In this document: one piece after another, positions 20,487 through 29,469 of the stretch | How positions within the stretch are numbered: position 1 is the stretch's first letter | Layout: each line of letters starts with the position of its first letter | Origin: Planctomycetaceae bacterium | GTDB lineage: Bacteria; Planctomycetota; Planctomycetia; Planctomycetales; Planctomycetaceae | Length of the DNA: 64,000 bases | Direction: 5' to 3' | Assembly (NCBI GenBank): GCA_029259815.1 | Contig: JAJDEJ010000210.1 | Span: forward strand, 1 to 64,000 | Notes under the pieces: model-generated | The model's database searches: none | What the model was told of the DNA's origin: nothing | What the model saw: the letters and a program-made list of their open reading frames with translations, nothing else | Position numbers and translations under genes: made by a program

Positions 20487-21946
20487 TGCTGACGAAAACG
20501 AGGTTGCACTTGCCCCCATCCGATCCAATTCAAGACGTCGCTCGACGCCAGTTCCTGGGGCGAAGCACTGTTGGTATCGGCACGGCCGCCCTGGCGTCAC
20601 TGCTGGGACGTGACACATCCGCCAGTGGAGGTGCGAATCAGCAGCCTCACTTTCCCGCGAAAGCCCGACGAGTCATCTGGCTCACGCAGGCTGGTGCCCC
20701 TTCTCAGCTCGAGTTATTTGACTACAAGCCGAACCTTAAAAATCGATTCGACCAGGACTTGCCCGATTCGGTCCGCCAGGGACAGCGATTGACAGGCATG
20801 ACCTCGGGGCAAGAGCGGCTGCCGGTTGCTCCCTCTGTCTACGACTTTCAACAGTGTGGGGAATCGGGAATCTGGTTGAGCGAGCTGCTGCCGCACACGG
20901 CTCGCATTACTGACCGCATGTGTCTGATTCGTTCGCTCTATACGGAGGCCATTAACCACGACCCGGCCATGACGCTGCTCCAAACCGGGCATCAGATTGC
21001 AGGGCGACCATCGTTGGGTGCCTGGTTGTCGTATGGTCTGGGATCCGAGAACGACAACCTGCCGTCTTATGTGGTCATGATTTCGCGGCCCAGTGGACCA
21101 ACGAACGCACAACCGCTTCACGAACGGATGTGGGGAGCCGGGTTCCTGCCGACGCGACACCAGGGGGTTCGATTCAGTCCCGGCAAAGATCCGGTGTTGT
21201 TTCTTTCGAACCCGCCCGGAATCACGGCTGCTCGTCGTCGCTCCATGATCGATGACATTGCCGCACTCAACAGGTTGAAGCTCGCCGACTATCAGGATCC
21301 GGAAACGCAGGCTCGCATCGACCAGTATGAGCTGGCATTTCGCATGCAGTCCGCTGTGCCCGAACTGGCGGACGTTTCTGACGAGCCAAAGTCGGTCTTT
21401 GAGCATTACGGTCCGGAGTCACAGAAGCCAGGCACGTTTGCCGCCAATTGTCTGCTGGCTCGACGACTCGCTGAACGTGGCGTGAGGTTTATCCAGCTGT
21501 ACCACCGTGGCTGGGATCAACACGGCAATCTGCCCTCGGGCATCAAGAGCCAGTGCTACGATGTCGACCAGCCCACGGCAGCGCTTGTCGAAGAACTCGC
21601 GGCGCGAGGATTACTGGAAGACACGCTGGTGGTGTGGGGCGGCGAATTCGGACGGACGGTCTATTCGCAGGGCACGCTCACCTCAGAGAATTACGGTCGC
21701 GATCATCATCCCCGTTGCTTCTCCATGTGGATGGCCGGAGCGGGAGTCAAACCCGGCAGCGTCGTCGGTGAGACGGATGATTATTCCTACAGTGTCGTTC
21801 GCGACCCGGTCCACATTCATGACCTGAACGCCACGGTCCTCCATCTGCTGGGATTCGACCACGAACGCCTGACGTTCCGCCACCAGGGCCGCGACTACCG
21901 CCTGACTGATGTCCACGGCTCCCTCGTGGCCGATGCACTGCTGTGA
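20486..21946 (+). CDS. DUF1501 protein (TAT-exported, PSD1 partner)
   Basis: A 486-residue DUF1501 protein beginning with GTG inside the stop codon of the preceding PSD1 gene (TAGTG, 1-nt overlap). The twin-arginine signal is [20 protein letters not shown]. The conserved blocks are [77 protein letters not shown] and [15 protein letters not shown]. Compared with the copies at 12239-13660 and 59278-60654 it has 'QAG' in place of 'MTGG' or 'MAGG' in the first block. The tight coupling implies 1:1 synthesis with its PSD1 partner. The activity of the family is not established. Confidence 0.93.
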   Translation: MLTKTRLHLPPSDPIQDVARRQFLGRSTVGIGTAALASLLGRDTSASGGANQQPHFPAKARRVIWLTQAGAPSQLELFDYKPNLKNRFDQDLPDSVRQGQRLTGMTSGQERLPVAPSVYDFQQCGESGIWLSELLPHTARITDRMCLIRSLYTEAINHDPAMTLLQTGHQIAGRPSLGAWLSYGLGSENDNLPSYVVMISRPSGPTNAQPLHERMWGAGFLPTRHQGVRFSPGKDPVLFLSNPPGITAARRRSMIDDIAALNRLKLADYQDPETQARIDQYELAFRMQSAVPELADVSDEPKSVFEHYGPESQKPGTFAANCLLARRLAERGVRFIQLYHRGWDQHGNLPSGIKSQCYDVDQPTAALVEELAARGLLEDTLVVWGGEFGRTVYSQGTLTSENYGRDHHPRCFSMWMAGAGVKPGSVVGETDDYSYSVVRDPVHIHDLNATVLHLLGFDHERLTFRHQGRDYRLTDVHGSLVADALL

Positions 21947-22042
21947 ATCGCTGACTGTGTACGGCCACGGCATGGACTGCAATGATACGTGAGATCTGAA
22001 AACGACTCCTGCTCCCACCGACCGCAACCAGGGAAATCTCTC

Positions 22043-23311
22043 ATGCAAAAGACAGCGGCGTACCTCGCACTTGTTCTTGTGACTTCGAGTGCATCGGCAC
22101 ATGCTGAAAACTGGGGGCATTGGCGTGGCCCGAGCGGGAATGGGGCTGCCGTCAATGCATCACCGCCCATTGAGTGGAGCCGTACCAGGAATATCAAATG
22201 GAAAGTCGCACTGCCGAGACGGGAAAACTCATCGCCCATCATCTGGGAGAACCAGGTCTTTGTCACTGTCGCCGCTCCAGTGGATGGTCCGAAAGCAGGC
22301 GGACCGTCAACGTTCGCGTTCAGAGTCCTTTGCTATGATCGAAGCAACGGCCAACTGCTTTGGCATAAAACCGCCACCGTTGCCAAGCCGCATCAGGAGA
22401 CGCATTCCACCAACGGGTTCGCTGGCGCTTCTCCGTGCACGGACGGCCAGCATCTCTACGCCCACTTCGGCTCACGCGGTCTCTTCTGCTATTCGATGAA
22501 TGGCGAACTGAAGTGGAAACGCGAAGACTTCGGAAAGATGGAAACGCTGAACAGCTTTGGCGAAGGCAGTTCTCCCACGCTCGAAGGCGACATGATCCTT
22601 GTCCCCTTTGACCATCAGGGCCCCTCAGCTCTCTATGCCCTTGATAAGCTGACCGGCGAGACCATCTGGAAGGTGGCTCGAGACGAGCCGACAGGGTGGG
22701 CGACACCGCTGGTTGTCGAACACGCGGGACGCAAACAGGTGGTCATGAACGGGCAGAACTATGCACGAGGCTACGATCTCGAGACCGGGAAGGAATTATG
22801 GCGATGCGGCGGACAGACAGTCCGCCCGGTGGCTTCACCTGTTGCCGCGAACGGGATGGTGTTTGTCGGGAGTGGATTTCAAGGTGCGTTTCTGGGTGCG
22901 TTCCACTTGAATGGTCGAGGGGACATCGAGGGGACCGACAAAGTGGCTTGGGCGATGGACCGCGATGTGTGCGATATCTCCTCGCCACTTCTCTCGTCGG
23001 GGCGCATCTACTTTCATAAGGGAAAGTCGGGGATGCTTTCCTGCGTAGACGCCGCGACAGGCACGCCGCACTACACGTCACGAAGAATTCCCGGGGTCGA
23101 CAGAACCTATGCTTCGCCTATCGCCGCTGGCGGGCATGTGTACTTGACCTCGGTCACGGGCACGACCGTGGTCATCAAAGATGCCGATGAGTTGACGATT
23201 GTTGCGACCAACGATTTGGAGGAAGCAATTGGTGGAACACCGGCACCGGTGGACAACGAACTCTTCATCCGCGGCGAGAATCACCTGTTCTGTATCGCAG
23301 CTTCTGAGTAG
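22043..23311 (+). CDS. Secreted PQQ-binding-like beta-propeller protein
   Basis: A 422-residue protein with a short Sec signal (MQKTAAYLALVLVTSSASAHA) followed by the family's opening block WGHWRGPSGNGAAV. The body is a PQQ-like (quinoprotein alcohol dehydrogenase-type) beta-propeller. Its repeated blade pattern is 'LDKLTGETIWK', 'YDLETGKELWRCG', 'VDAATGTPHY' and 'ASPIAAGGHVYLTSVTGTTVV'. The Trp-docking repeats are degenerate and no PQQ ligand set can be claimed, so binding or scaffold function is as likely as catalysis. The start at 22043 is supported by GGGA 10 nt upstream. It lies 96 bp after the DUF1501 gene on the same strand and may be co-transcribed with it. Confidence 0.88.
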   Translation: MQKTAAYLALVLVTSSASAHAENWGHWRGPSGNGAAVNASPPIEWSRTRNIKWKVALPRRENSSPIIWENQVFVTVAAPVDGPKAGGPSTFAFRVLCYDRSNGQLLWHKTATVAKPHQETHSTNGFAGASPCTDGQHLYAHFGSRGLFCYSMNGELKWKREDFGKMETLNSFGEGSSPTLEGDMILVPFDHQGPSALYALDKLTGETIWKVARDEPTGWATPLVVEHAGRKQVVMNGQNYARGYDLETGKELWRCGGQTVRPVASPVAANGMVFVGSGFQGAFLGAFHLNGRGDIEGTDKVAWAMDRDVCDISSPLLSSGRIYFHKGKSGMLSCVDAATGTPHYTSRRIPGVDRTYASPIAAGGHVYLTSVTGTTVVIKDADELTIVATNDLEEAIGGTPAPVDNELFIRGENHLFCIAASE

Positions 23312-23658
23312 CAGCGGTCCGGGGACGGCGTCTTCGGGCGATTGTCGTCGGATCCCGTATCGTGAGGAGATTCCGCCCACCTTGATCTGTCGGTCTCTTC
23401 CACATTCAGTCGTTCCAATTCCGTTGCTGCTGGGAGGGGGTCAGGCACCATTTCGTCTGAAAGAGTCTCGAACAGGACATCGAACGAATTGGTGCCTGAC
23501 CCCTTTCCGCTCGTGAACTTGGAACTACTGACATTGGATTGTTCGACACAGGCGGTGGTCGGAACCGAGATGACCGAAGTGATAGACTCTCTGGAAATGG
23601 TTCACAGAATTTCACAACAAGCAGTGCCAAGTCCTGAAGTTTGGATCACAAGAACATC
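23312..23658. repeat. Intergenic region with a 68-bp inverted repeat
   Basis: The notable feature is an inverted repeat at 23437-23504. Its arms start GGGGTCAGGCACCA and end TGGTGCCTGACCCC and extend inward to 19 bp with one mismatch (TTTCGT against ACGAAT). No T-tract follows directly. It is intergenic between a PQQ-propeller gene and the flavocytochrome gene and could end transcription of the former. No gene is supported in this interval. Confidence 0.65.
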
Positions 23659-25503
23659 ATGCCTGATGCCACACAGTGCCGAACTCACTCACTTCGATAC
23701 CTTGTCGGTTCTCTCTTTGCGTTAACCGGTTTGTTCTGCCTCCTGGTCTTCCTTCCCAAGTTGATCGCTGGTGAGGAGACAGCGGCTTCTGCAGATGGGA
23801 GTTCAGATCCAGAGGCGCAATCGGGTCAACCGCAAGTCGTCATCGTCGGAGCAGGAATCTCCGGGCTGTCCGCCGCTCTGGAGTTGGGACGTGCAGGTGT
23901 GCAGGTCACGGTCATGGACATGTCATCGGTTTTCGGAGGGCATGCGGTCATGTCGCAAGGCGGAGTGACCATTATTGACACGCCACTGCAACGCGAGTCA
24001 GGCATCGCCGACTCGCCTGATCTCGCGAACTCCGACTTTCTCACTTGGGGGGAGGATGCCAATGCCGGCTGGGTCCGCGAGTACGTCGATTCGTCTCGAC
24101 GCGATCTCTACGACTGGCTGACCGATCTTGGTGTGCGGTTTGAAAAGATCGACACAGCGCCCGGGAACTCGGTGGACCGGTTTCACCAGCCGGTCGACCG
24201 CGGCATCGGGCTCGTCACGCCGATCTATCGCGCGTGTCTGAAGTACGACAACATCCGGTTCGTCTGGAATGCCCAGGCAACCAAACTGCTGTCTGAACAG
24301 GGGCGAGTCGTTGGCATCGAAGCCCTTCAACTCCGCGAGAGCCAAACCTCGCGGATTTCGGGGGACCGCGTGGTCCTGGCGACCGGAGGTTTTCAAAGCA
24401 ACCTGGAAATGGTCCGAGAGTTCTGGCCGCGAGAGATGACGTTTCCCAAGCGGATTCTGGCCGGGTCCGGACGGAATTCTGTGGGACACGGACATCGCCT
24501 CGCACAAGAGGCGGGCGGACAACTTGTCGACATGGATCGTCAATGGAATTATTTCACCGGCATCCCCGATCCACGTCATGCGGACGGTGACCGCGGCCTC
24601 AGTGCAGCGAACATGTATGGGATCATTGTTAATCCACAAGGTCGCCGGTTTGCCAACCTGCATAACTGGGCGAAAGACGTCATGCCGCCGATGTTGCGGC
24701 AGAAGCAGGTGACTGTCTGGTGGATCTTTGATGAAGCCAGCAAGGCGGAATTCACCGTCTCCGGTTCCGATTGGAGTGACTTCAAAAAAGTCGAACGGTT
24801 GATTCTGGACAATCCTAAACTTGTGAAGAAAGCCGAGACGATCGAGGAGCTCGCAGAGTTGGCCGGATTGCCGTCTGAGAATCTCACAGAGACCATCCAC
24901 AGATACAACCACTTGGTCGATCGCGGAAGTGATGACGACTTTGAACGGTTCGGTCCGGATCGAACCGAATACAACAACACGGCTTCGCCCAAGATCAACA
25001 CGCCCCCTTTCTACGCCATGCAGTCATGGCCACTCACGCGAAAGAGCATGGGCGGAGTGGGCGTCGACCGCGAGTGCCGCGTCCTTGATCGACATTGCGA
25101 GCCCATTCCCGGCCTGTATGCGGTTGGCGAGTTGACCGGATTGGTCGGCATCAACGGCAAGGCCGCGCTCGAAGGGACGTTCCTGGGCCCCTGCATCCTG
25201 ACCGGTCGAGTCGCTGCTCGTTCGATTCTCGACCGTTCCGACATTCCCTTTGATGTCAGCCCAACCAAGGTGAAAGCGTCAGCGACCGAACGATGCGCCG
25301 ACTGCCACGATGTCGAAGCGTTGATCGAGACTCCCCGCGAGGGGTTTTGGCACTTCGAACTGGCACATCGCATCGTCCTGCAGCGCGAATTGAACTGCTT
25401 GCAGTGTCATGCCGAACTTGCCCCCTACTCAGAAGACGAACATCATATGGACCCGTTGGCCCTCACCGACACCTGCATCGGCTGCCACGTCGCACAGGAG
25501 TGA
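23659..25503 (+). CDS. Membrane-anchored FAD flavoprotein with C-terminal trihaem cytochrome domain
   Basis: A 614-residue protein. An N-terminal hydrophobic segment (residues 12-36) is a Sec signal or anchor. It is followed by an FAD_binding_2 (fumarate reductase/succinate dehydrogenase flavoprotein-like) domain: dinucleotide motif VVIVGAGISGLSAALELG (GxGxxG at 64-69), then GGHAVMSQGGV and VVLATGGF. The C-terminal FAD block is KSMGGVGVDRECRVLD...GLYAVGELTGLVGINGKAAL. The last 70 residues carry three CXXCH motifs (C546, C580, C606), so three c-type haems are predicted on the outer face of the membrane. This is a flavocytochrome c, but with haems at the C-terminus, the reverse of Shewanella fumarate reductase. 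The usual fumarate-site block is changed (GINGKAALEGTFLG), so the substrate may not be fumarate. Confidence 0.85.
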   Translation: MPDATQCRTHSLRYLVGSLFALTGLFCLLVFLPKLIAGEETAASADGSSDPEAQSGQPQVVIVGAGISGLSAALELGRAGVQVTVMDMSSVFGGHAVMSQGGVTIIDTPLQRESGIADSPDLANSDFLTWGEDANAGWVREYVDSSRRDLYDWLTDLGVRFEKIDTAPGNSVDRFHQPVDRGIGLVTPIYRACLKYDNIRFVWNAQATKLLSEQGRVVGIEALQLRESQTSRISGDRVVLATGGFQSNLEMVREFWPREMTFPKRILAGSGRNSVGHGHRLAQEAGGQLVDMDRQWNYFTGIPDPRHADGDRGLSAANMYGIIVNPQGRRFANLHNWAKDVMPPMLRQKQVTVWWIFDEASKAEFTVSGSDWSDFKKVERLILDNPKLVKKAETIEELAELAGLPSENLTETIHRYNHLVDRGSDDDFERFGPDRTEYNNTASPKINTPPFYAMQSWPLTRKSMGGVGVDRECRVLDRHCEPIPGLYAVGELTGLVGINGKAALEGTFLGPCILTGRVAARSILDRSDIPFDVSPTKVKASATERCADCHDVEALIETPREGFWHFELAHRIVLQRELNCLQCHAELAPYSEDEHHMDPLALTDTCIGCHVAQE

Positions 25504-25688
25504 CCGATGAGAGACGCAGGGGTCTGGATTGCTTTGGTGGGACAATGAGCGCCTTCCACTGCTCATGTGGAAGCCGACACATTGCGAAAACCGCACAGTC
25601 ATGATGGTTGTGACCGACGGGTGCCACCGGTAGGCTGGAGCCAAAGTTTGTGATCGAGTCACGTGAAAGAATACGGAGCGAGGGACTC

Positions 25689-27134
25689 ATGCGACGAACG
25701 GCAGCAGTGCTGACGATCTGTCTGATGGCCGCTGGGATTGGGATTGTGACGCCAGCTTCCGCAGAGGACTGGCCGCAGTTTCGTGGTCCAAACGCGTCGG
25801 GAATCGCCGCCGACAGCACGAATCCTCCATTGACGTTTTCGGTCGAGGAGAACGTCGCGTGGTCTGTCGAACTTGGCAGAGGAGTCGCCTGCCCGATTGT
25901 TGTGGACGGGCGGGTGTATGCGACCACGATGACCGAGGACGCGAAGTTCGCAGTGCTGGGGTTCGATGCCGTTACCGGAGAACAGTTGTGGAAGACGGAG
26001 TATGAGACCGGCGAGCTGCCGGAGATCACCCCGCCCAACGAACACGCTTCATCGACGCCCGCATGTGACGGCGAGACGGTGTTCGTCCACTTCAGTACGA
26101 TCGGCTTGATTGCCCTTGATGCGACAGATGGCACCGAGCGCTGGAAGCACTTACTGCCGATGCCGTTTTACCTGATGGGTTGGGGGGCCGCGAATTCCCC
26201 GATCGTGTACGAAGACATGGTCATCTTCAATTTGGATGACGACCTCAACCCGTACTTGATTGCTCTCGACAAAGAGACCGGCAGCATTCGCTGGGAGACG
26301 CCGCGACCGGACATGCTGGGCGGGTACTCGGTGCCCGTCCTCTGCACGGCTGACGGGCGGACAGACTTGGTCGTGGCTGGCACCGGAAAACTGAAGGGTT
26401 ATGACCCGGCGACTGGTGGGGAGCTGTGGACCTGCAATTCGCTGTTGCGAACGATCATGACCTCGCCAGTTGTCCATGAAGATCGCATTTATTTGTCTCT
26501 TCAAAGTTACGGAGACACAAGCCGCGTGCTGAAATACGCGCTGCTGCAATGGCGCGACACGAATCAGGACGGGAAGCTGGAGAAGTCGGAACTCGAATCC
26601 GCCTTCCACGACAAGTTCGACAAAGGGGACGCCGACCAGGATGGCTTCCTCATCGATGACGAGATCGATGCAGCGTTTCAGTCGTCCGAAAACATGGCAG
26701 GAGGAGGCAACATCATCCAGTCGATCCGCGGCGGTGGCAGCGGCGATGTCACGGAGTCGGCCATGGTGTGGAGTTTGGAGAACAAAGCTCCGTCGAACAT
26801 TGCTTCCCCCTTGGCCTATGACGGTCGGCTGCTTGTGGTCAAGAAGGGGGGCATCTCGGCGGCGTTCGATCTCGTGGACGGCAGTACGATCTGGCAAAAG
26901 AAACGCGTTCGTAATTTCGGCAACTATTACGCCTCTCCGATCGCCGCCGGAGGACGAATCTATGTGCCGGGCGAAAACGGACAGATTGTTGTGCTGGAAG
27001 CGGGGCCTGACCTCAAGTTACTCGCAAAGAACGACGTAGGCGACAGCATCATCGCCACACCTGCGATCGCCAATAATCGTCTCTATGTCCGCACGCTCAA
27101 TAAGTTGTACTGCTTTGCGGAGGACATGCCGTGA
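25689..27134 (+). CDS. Secreted PQQ-like beta-propeller with two EF-hand loops
   Basis: A 481-residue protein. Signal peptide: MRRTAAVLTICLMAAGIGIV, cleaved near ASA|ED. The family opening EDWPQFRGPNASGIA is followed by PQQ-like blades (FDAVTGEQLWKTEY, LDATDGTERWKHL, LDKETGSIRWETP, YDPATGGELWTCN, DLVDGSTIWQKK). Between two blades, at about residues 295-320, lie two canonical EF-hand calcium loops, DTNQDGKLEKSE and DADQDGFLIDDE. The start at 25689 is supported by GAGGGA 3 nt upstream; an in-frame start at 25650 lacks this. It overlaps the next gene by one base (TGATG). Calcium-dependent structure or binding is inferred; no enzyme activity is evident. Confidence 0.9.
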   Translation: MRRTAAVLTICLMAAGIGIVTPASAEDWPQFRGPNASGIAADSTNPPLTFSVEENVAWSVELGRGVACPIVVDGRVYATTMTEDAKFAVLGFDAVTGEQLWKTEYETGELPEITPPNEHASSTPACDGETVFVHFSTIGLIALDATDGTERWKHLLPMPFYLMGWGAANSPIVYEDMVIFNLDDDLNPYLIALDKETGSIRWETPRPDMLGGYSVPVLCTADGRTDLVVAGTGKLKGYDPATGGELWTCNSLLRTIMTSPVVHEDRIYLSLQSYGDTSRVLKYALLQWRDTNQDGKLEKSELESAFHDKFDKGDADQDGFLIDDEIDAAFQSSENMAGGGNIIQSIRGGGSGDVTESAMVWSLENKAPSNIASPLAYDGRLLVVKKGGISAAFDLVDGSTIWQKKRVRNFGNYYASPIAAGGRIYVPGENGQIVVLEAGPDLKLLAKNDVGDSIIATPAIANNRLYVRTLNKLYCFAEDMP

Positions 27135-29344
27135 TGAGAACAGGGTCATCCGTGTTGCTGCAGGCGGCAATCGCGCTCTCGGTGATTGTCTGGGGAACCG
27201 TCACAGGCGCTGCCGAGCACGTGACTGTCGTGGTCGGTCCACAGGCTCCGCGGATCGAGCAGTATGCGGCTGAGGAATTGGCTGGACAATTCGGCCGATT
27301 GTTTCGTGATGTGGATGTCTCGGTCGCAAGCACCATTCCGGCTGATGCGCAGTACGTCGTCCTGATCGGCAGCCCCAAGACGAACCCGGCCGTTCGAGAT
27401 GCCGCGCGATCCAGTTGGCCGGAGGTTAGCGATCAGGGGCTCGTGATTCAGAGTCTGAGCGGAGACCGGGACACACTCATTGTTGGTGGCGGAAGTCCGG
27501 TCGCCACCCTGTGGGCCGCTTATGAACTCGGACACCGTTTGGGCGTCAGGTACCTGTTTCGTGGCGACATTTACCCCGGCGAGCAGCGCGATCTCAATTT
27601 GACCGGTCATGTCGTGGTCATGGAGCCCGAACTCCGTGTGCGGACATGGCGCACAGTGAATGACTTCGCTGTCGGTCCTGAGTCATGGGGACTGACCGAC
27701 CATCGCGCATTCCTGCGTCAACTGGCAAAGATGAAGTTCAACCGTGTGATGTTGAGCGTCTATCCGTGGCATCCGTTCGTGACTTATGAGTTTGGCGGTG
27801 TGCGGAAAGAAACGTCCCTGCTGTGGTTCGGTGAGCAGTATCCCGTCGATGGCGACACTGTCGGCAAGAAGGTCTTTCGGGGGGCGCGACTGTTCGAGAA
27901 CCCCGACTTCGCAGGCATCGAGACGCCGCAGGAGATGACGACCGCAGGGATCAAGCATTTGCAAGGTCTGATCGACGCGGCTCATCAGCTTGGCATGTCC
28001 GTCGGCATCAGCATCTCACCACTCGAGTTTCCGCGTGAGTTTCAGTCGGTGCTGCCCGGCTCGCGAGTCGGGAATAGTCTCAATCAACTCACAATCGTCC
28101 CGGCAGCCGAACAGGGCCCAACGGACGAAACGCTCATCGAGTTGGTCAAGTCGAAGATTTCCGCCTACGTCAACACATATCCGGAGATCGACAGGCTTTA
28201 CCTCACACTGCCGGAGTTTCCGGAATGGGATCAGCATGCTGACGAAGCAATCGAAATCCTGAAGCCCCACGCTGCCCCTGGCTCGCTCGATTTGGAAAAC
28301 CTCATCACTCGCGCAGCTGAACGGAAGCTGATCGCCTCAGGGTCGCGAGGTAAGCAGGCCATTCGAGGAAATCTTGTCGGACTGGCATTCCTGCGGACGT
28401 TGTTTTCCGACGAGACGCTGTTGAAGCGGCCCGATGGCAAGACCCTCGGACTGGTCATCACCAGCGTCGATCCGGCACTCTTCCCGGTCCTGGATCGTCT
28501 CGTGCCGCAGCAAGCCGAGACGCTCAACTTTGTCGACTACACAGCCCGCCGTGTGGCTGAGAATCGGGAACTGCTGAAGGACGTCCCGGCCGAGAATGTC
28601 GGCAGCCAATTGATCATCACCCTGGCGGACGACAACGTCGGCATCCTCCCGCAAGCGGCCACGCAGAGCATCGGCACATTGATGAGCGATCTCAAACAGC
28701 TGGGCTGGCAGGGTTTCTCCACCCGCTACTGGGTTCCAGCCGAACTCGACCCCTCCGTGTACTTTCTGGCACGGTCCGCATGGGAACACGACCTCACGCC
28801 GCGTGACGCCCAGACCGAACTCTGGACAACGACAACCGGCAACGCGGCAGCGGCGGAACGGTTATTCATCGCATGGGAGCAACTCGAAAAAGCGACGGAG
28901 CTGATCGACCGCCATGATCTCGGCTTCGCGTTCCCAGTTCGCGGCATGCTGATGAAGCATTATGTGCCAGAACCGATCCCCGATTGGTGGCAAGAAGTCA
29001 CTGATGCGCAGACGCAATACATGATCGAACTGTACCGAGCCCATGGTGCGATCAACGGCGGGGCGAATCCGCTTCTGTTTTACTACGCCAAACGAAGCGA
29101 GTACGCCTTGGAATACCTCGGGGCCGTCAAGGCGATCCGGGAAGCGGCCCTCGCGAAGGACCAGGGTGATCCAGAGAGCGCAATCGCACATCTGGAGCAG
29201 GCGCTGGAACTCACCTACAACTGCATCAACACACTGTCCGACGTGGCTCAGGACCAGAGCGACCGCGGACTGATCGCGGTCCTCAATGAGTATGCCTACC
29301 GGCCGTTGTTGGCAGAATATGAAAAGCTGATCGACGGTGATTGA
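27134..29344 (+). CDS. Large secreted GH67-like/alpha-glucuronidase-N-domain protein
   Basis: A 736-residue exported protein. Signal peptide: MRTGSSVLLQAAIALSVIVW, cleaved near AAE|HV. Residues 28-165 match the pattern of the GH67 N-terminal/hexosaminidase domain-2 fold: 'QYAAEELAGQF', 'VVLIGSPKTNPAV', then GGGSPVATLWAAYELGHRLG and VRYLFRGDIYP. The rest resembles a TIM-barrel glycosidase (FLRQLAKMKFNRVMLSVYPW, YLTLPEFPEWDQHADEA, WEHDLTPRDAQTELW). The catalytic acids could not be assigned. The start overlaps the stop of the EF-hand propeller by one base, and GGAGG lies about 10 nt upstream, so the two form an operon. The likely role is secreted glycan recognition or cleavage; the substrate is unknown. 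Confidence 0.75.
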   Translation: MRTGSSVLLQAAIALSVIVWGTVTGAAEHVTVVVGPQAPRIEQYAAEELAGQFGRLFRDVDVSVASTIPADAQYVVLIGSPKTNPAVRDAARSSWPEVSDQGLVIQSLSGDRDTLIVGGGSPVATLWAAYELGHRLGVRYLFRGDIYPGEQRDLNLTGHVVVMEPELRVRTWRTVNDFAVGPESWGLTDHRAFLRQLAKMKFNRVMLSVYPWHPFVTYEFGGVRKETSLLWFGEQYPVDGDTVGKKVFRGARLFENPDFAGIETPQEMTTAGIKHLQGLIDAAHQLGMSVGISISPLEFPREFQSVLPGSRVGNSLNQLTIVPAAEQGPTDETLIELVKSKISAYVNTYPEIDRLYLTLPEFPEWDQHADEAIEILKPHAAPGSLDLENLITRAAERKLIASGSRGKQAIRGNLVGLAFLRTLFSDETLLKRPDGKTLGLVITSVDPALFPVLDRLVPQQAETLNFVDYTARRVAENRELLKDVPAENVGSQLIITLADDNVGILPQAATQSIGTLMSDLKQLGWQGFSTRYWVPAELDPSVYFLARSAWEHDLTPRDAQTELWTTTTGNAAAAERLFIAWEQLEKATELIDRHDLGFAFPVRGMLMKHYVPEPIPDWWQEVTDAQTQYMIELYRAHGAINGGANPLLFYYAKRSEYALEYLGAVKAIREAALAKDQGDPESAIAHLEQALELTYNCINTLSDVAQDQSDRGLIAVLNEYAYRPLLAEYEKLIDGD

Positions 29345-29350
29345 CCTTTT

Positions 29351-29390
29351 CTCAATTCGCATCCTGAGCGGTGCTGCGAATTGAGTTCTT
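29351..29390 (+). terminator. Terminator after the GH67-like gene
   Basis: A perfect 11-bp stem (CTCAATTCGCA at 29351-29361 with TGCGAATTGAG at 29375-29385) starts 7 bp past the stop and is followed by TTCTT. It lies between convergent genes. Confidence 0.7.
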
Positions 29391-29469
29391 GCGCAGGTTG
29401 ATCGTGACAAGCAGCACGGATTGGAGTCGAAAACACATAGGGGGTCGCTGAGCCCTCTTCCAAACGACT

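Noticed and set aside
23998-24912. Minus-strand open frame of 304 codons inside the flavocytochrome gene
   Set aside because: It is antisense to intact FAD-domain motifs, with no ribosome-binding site or family pattern.
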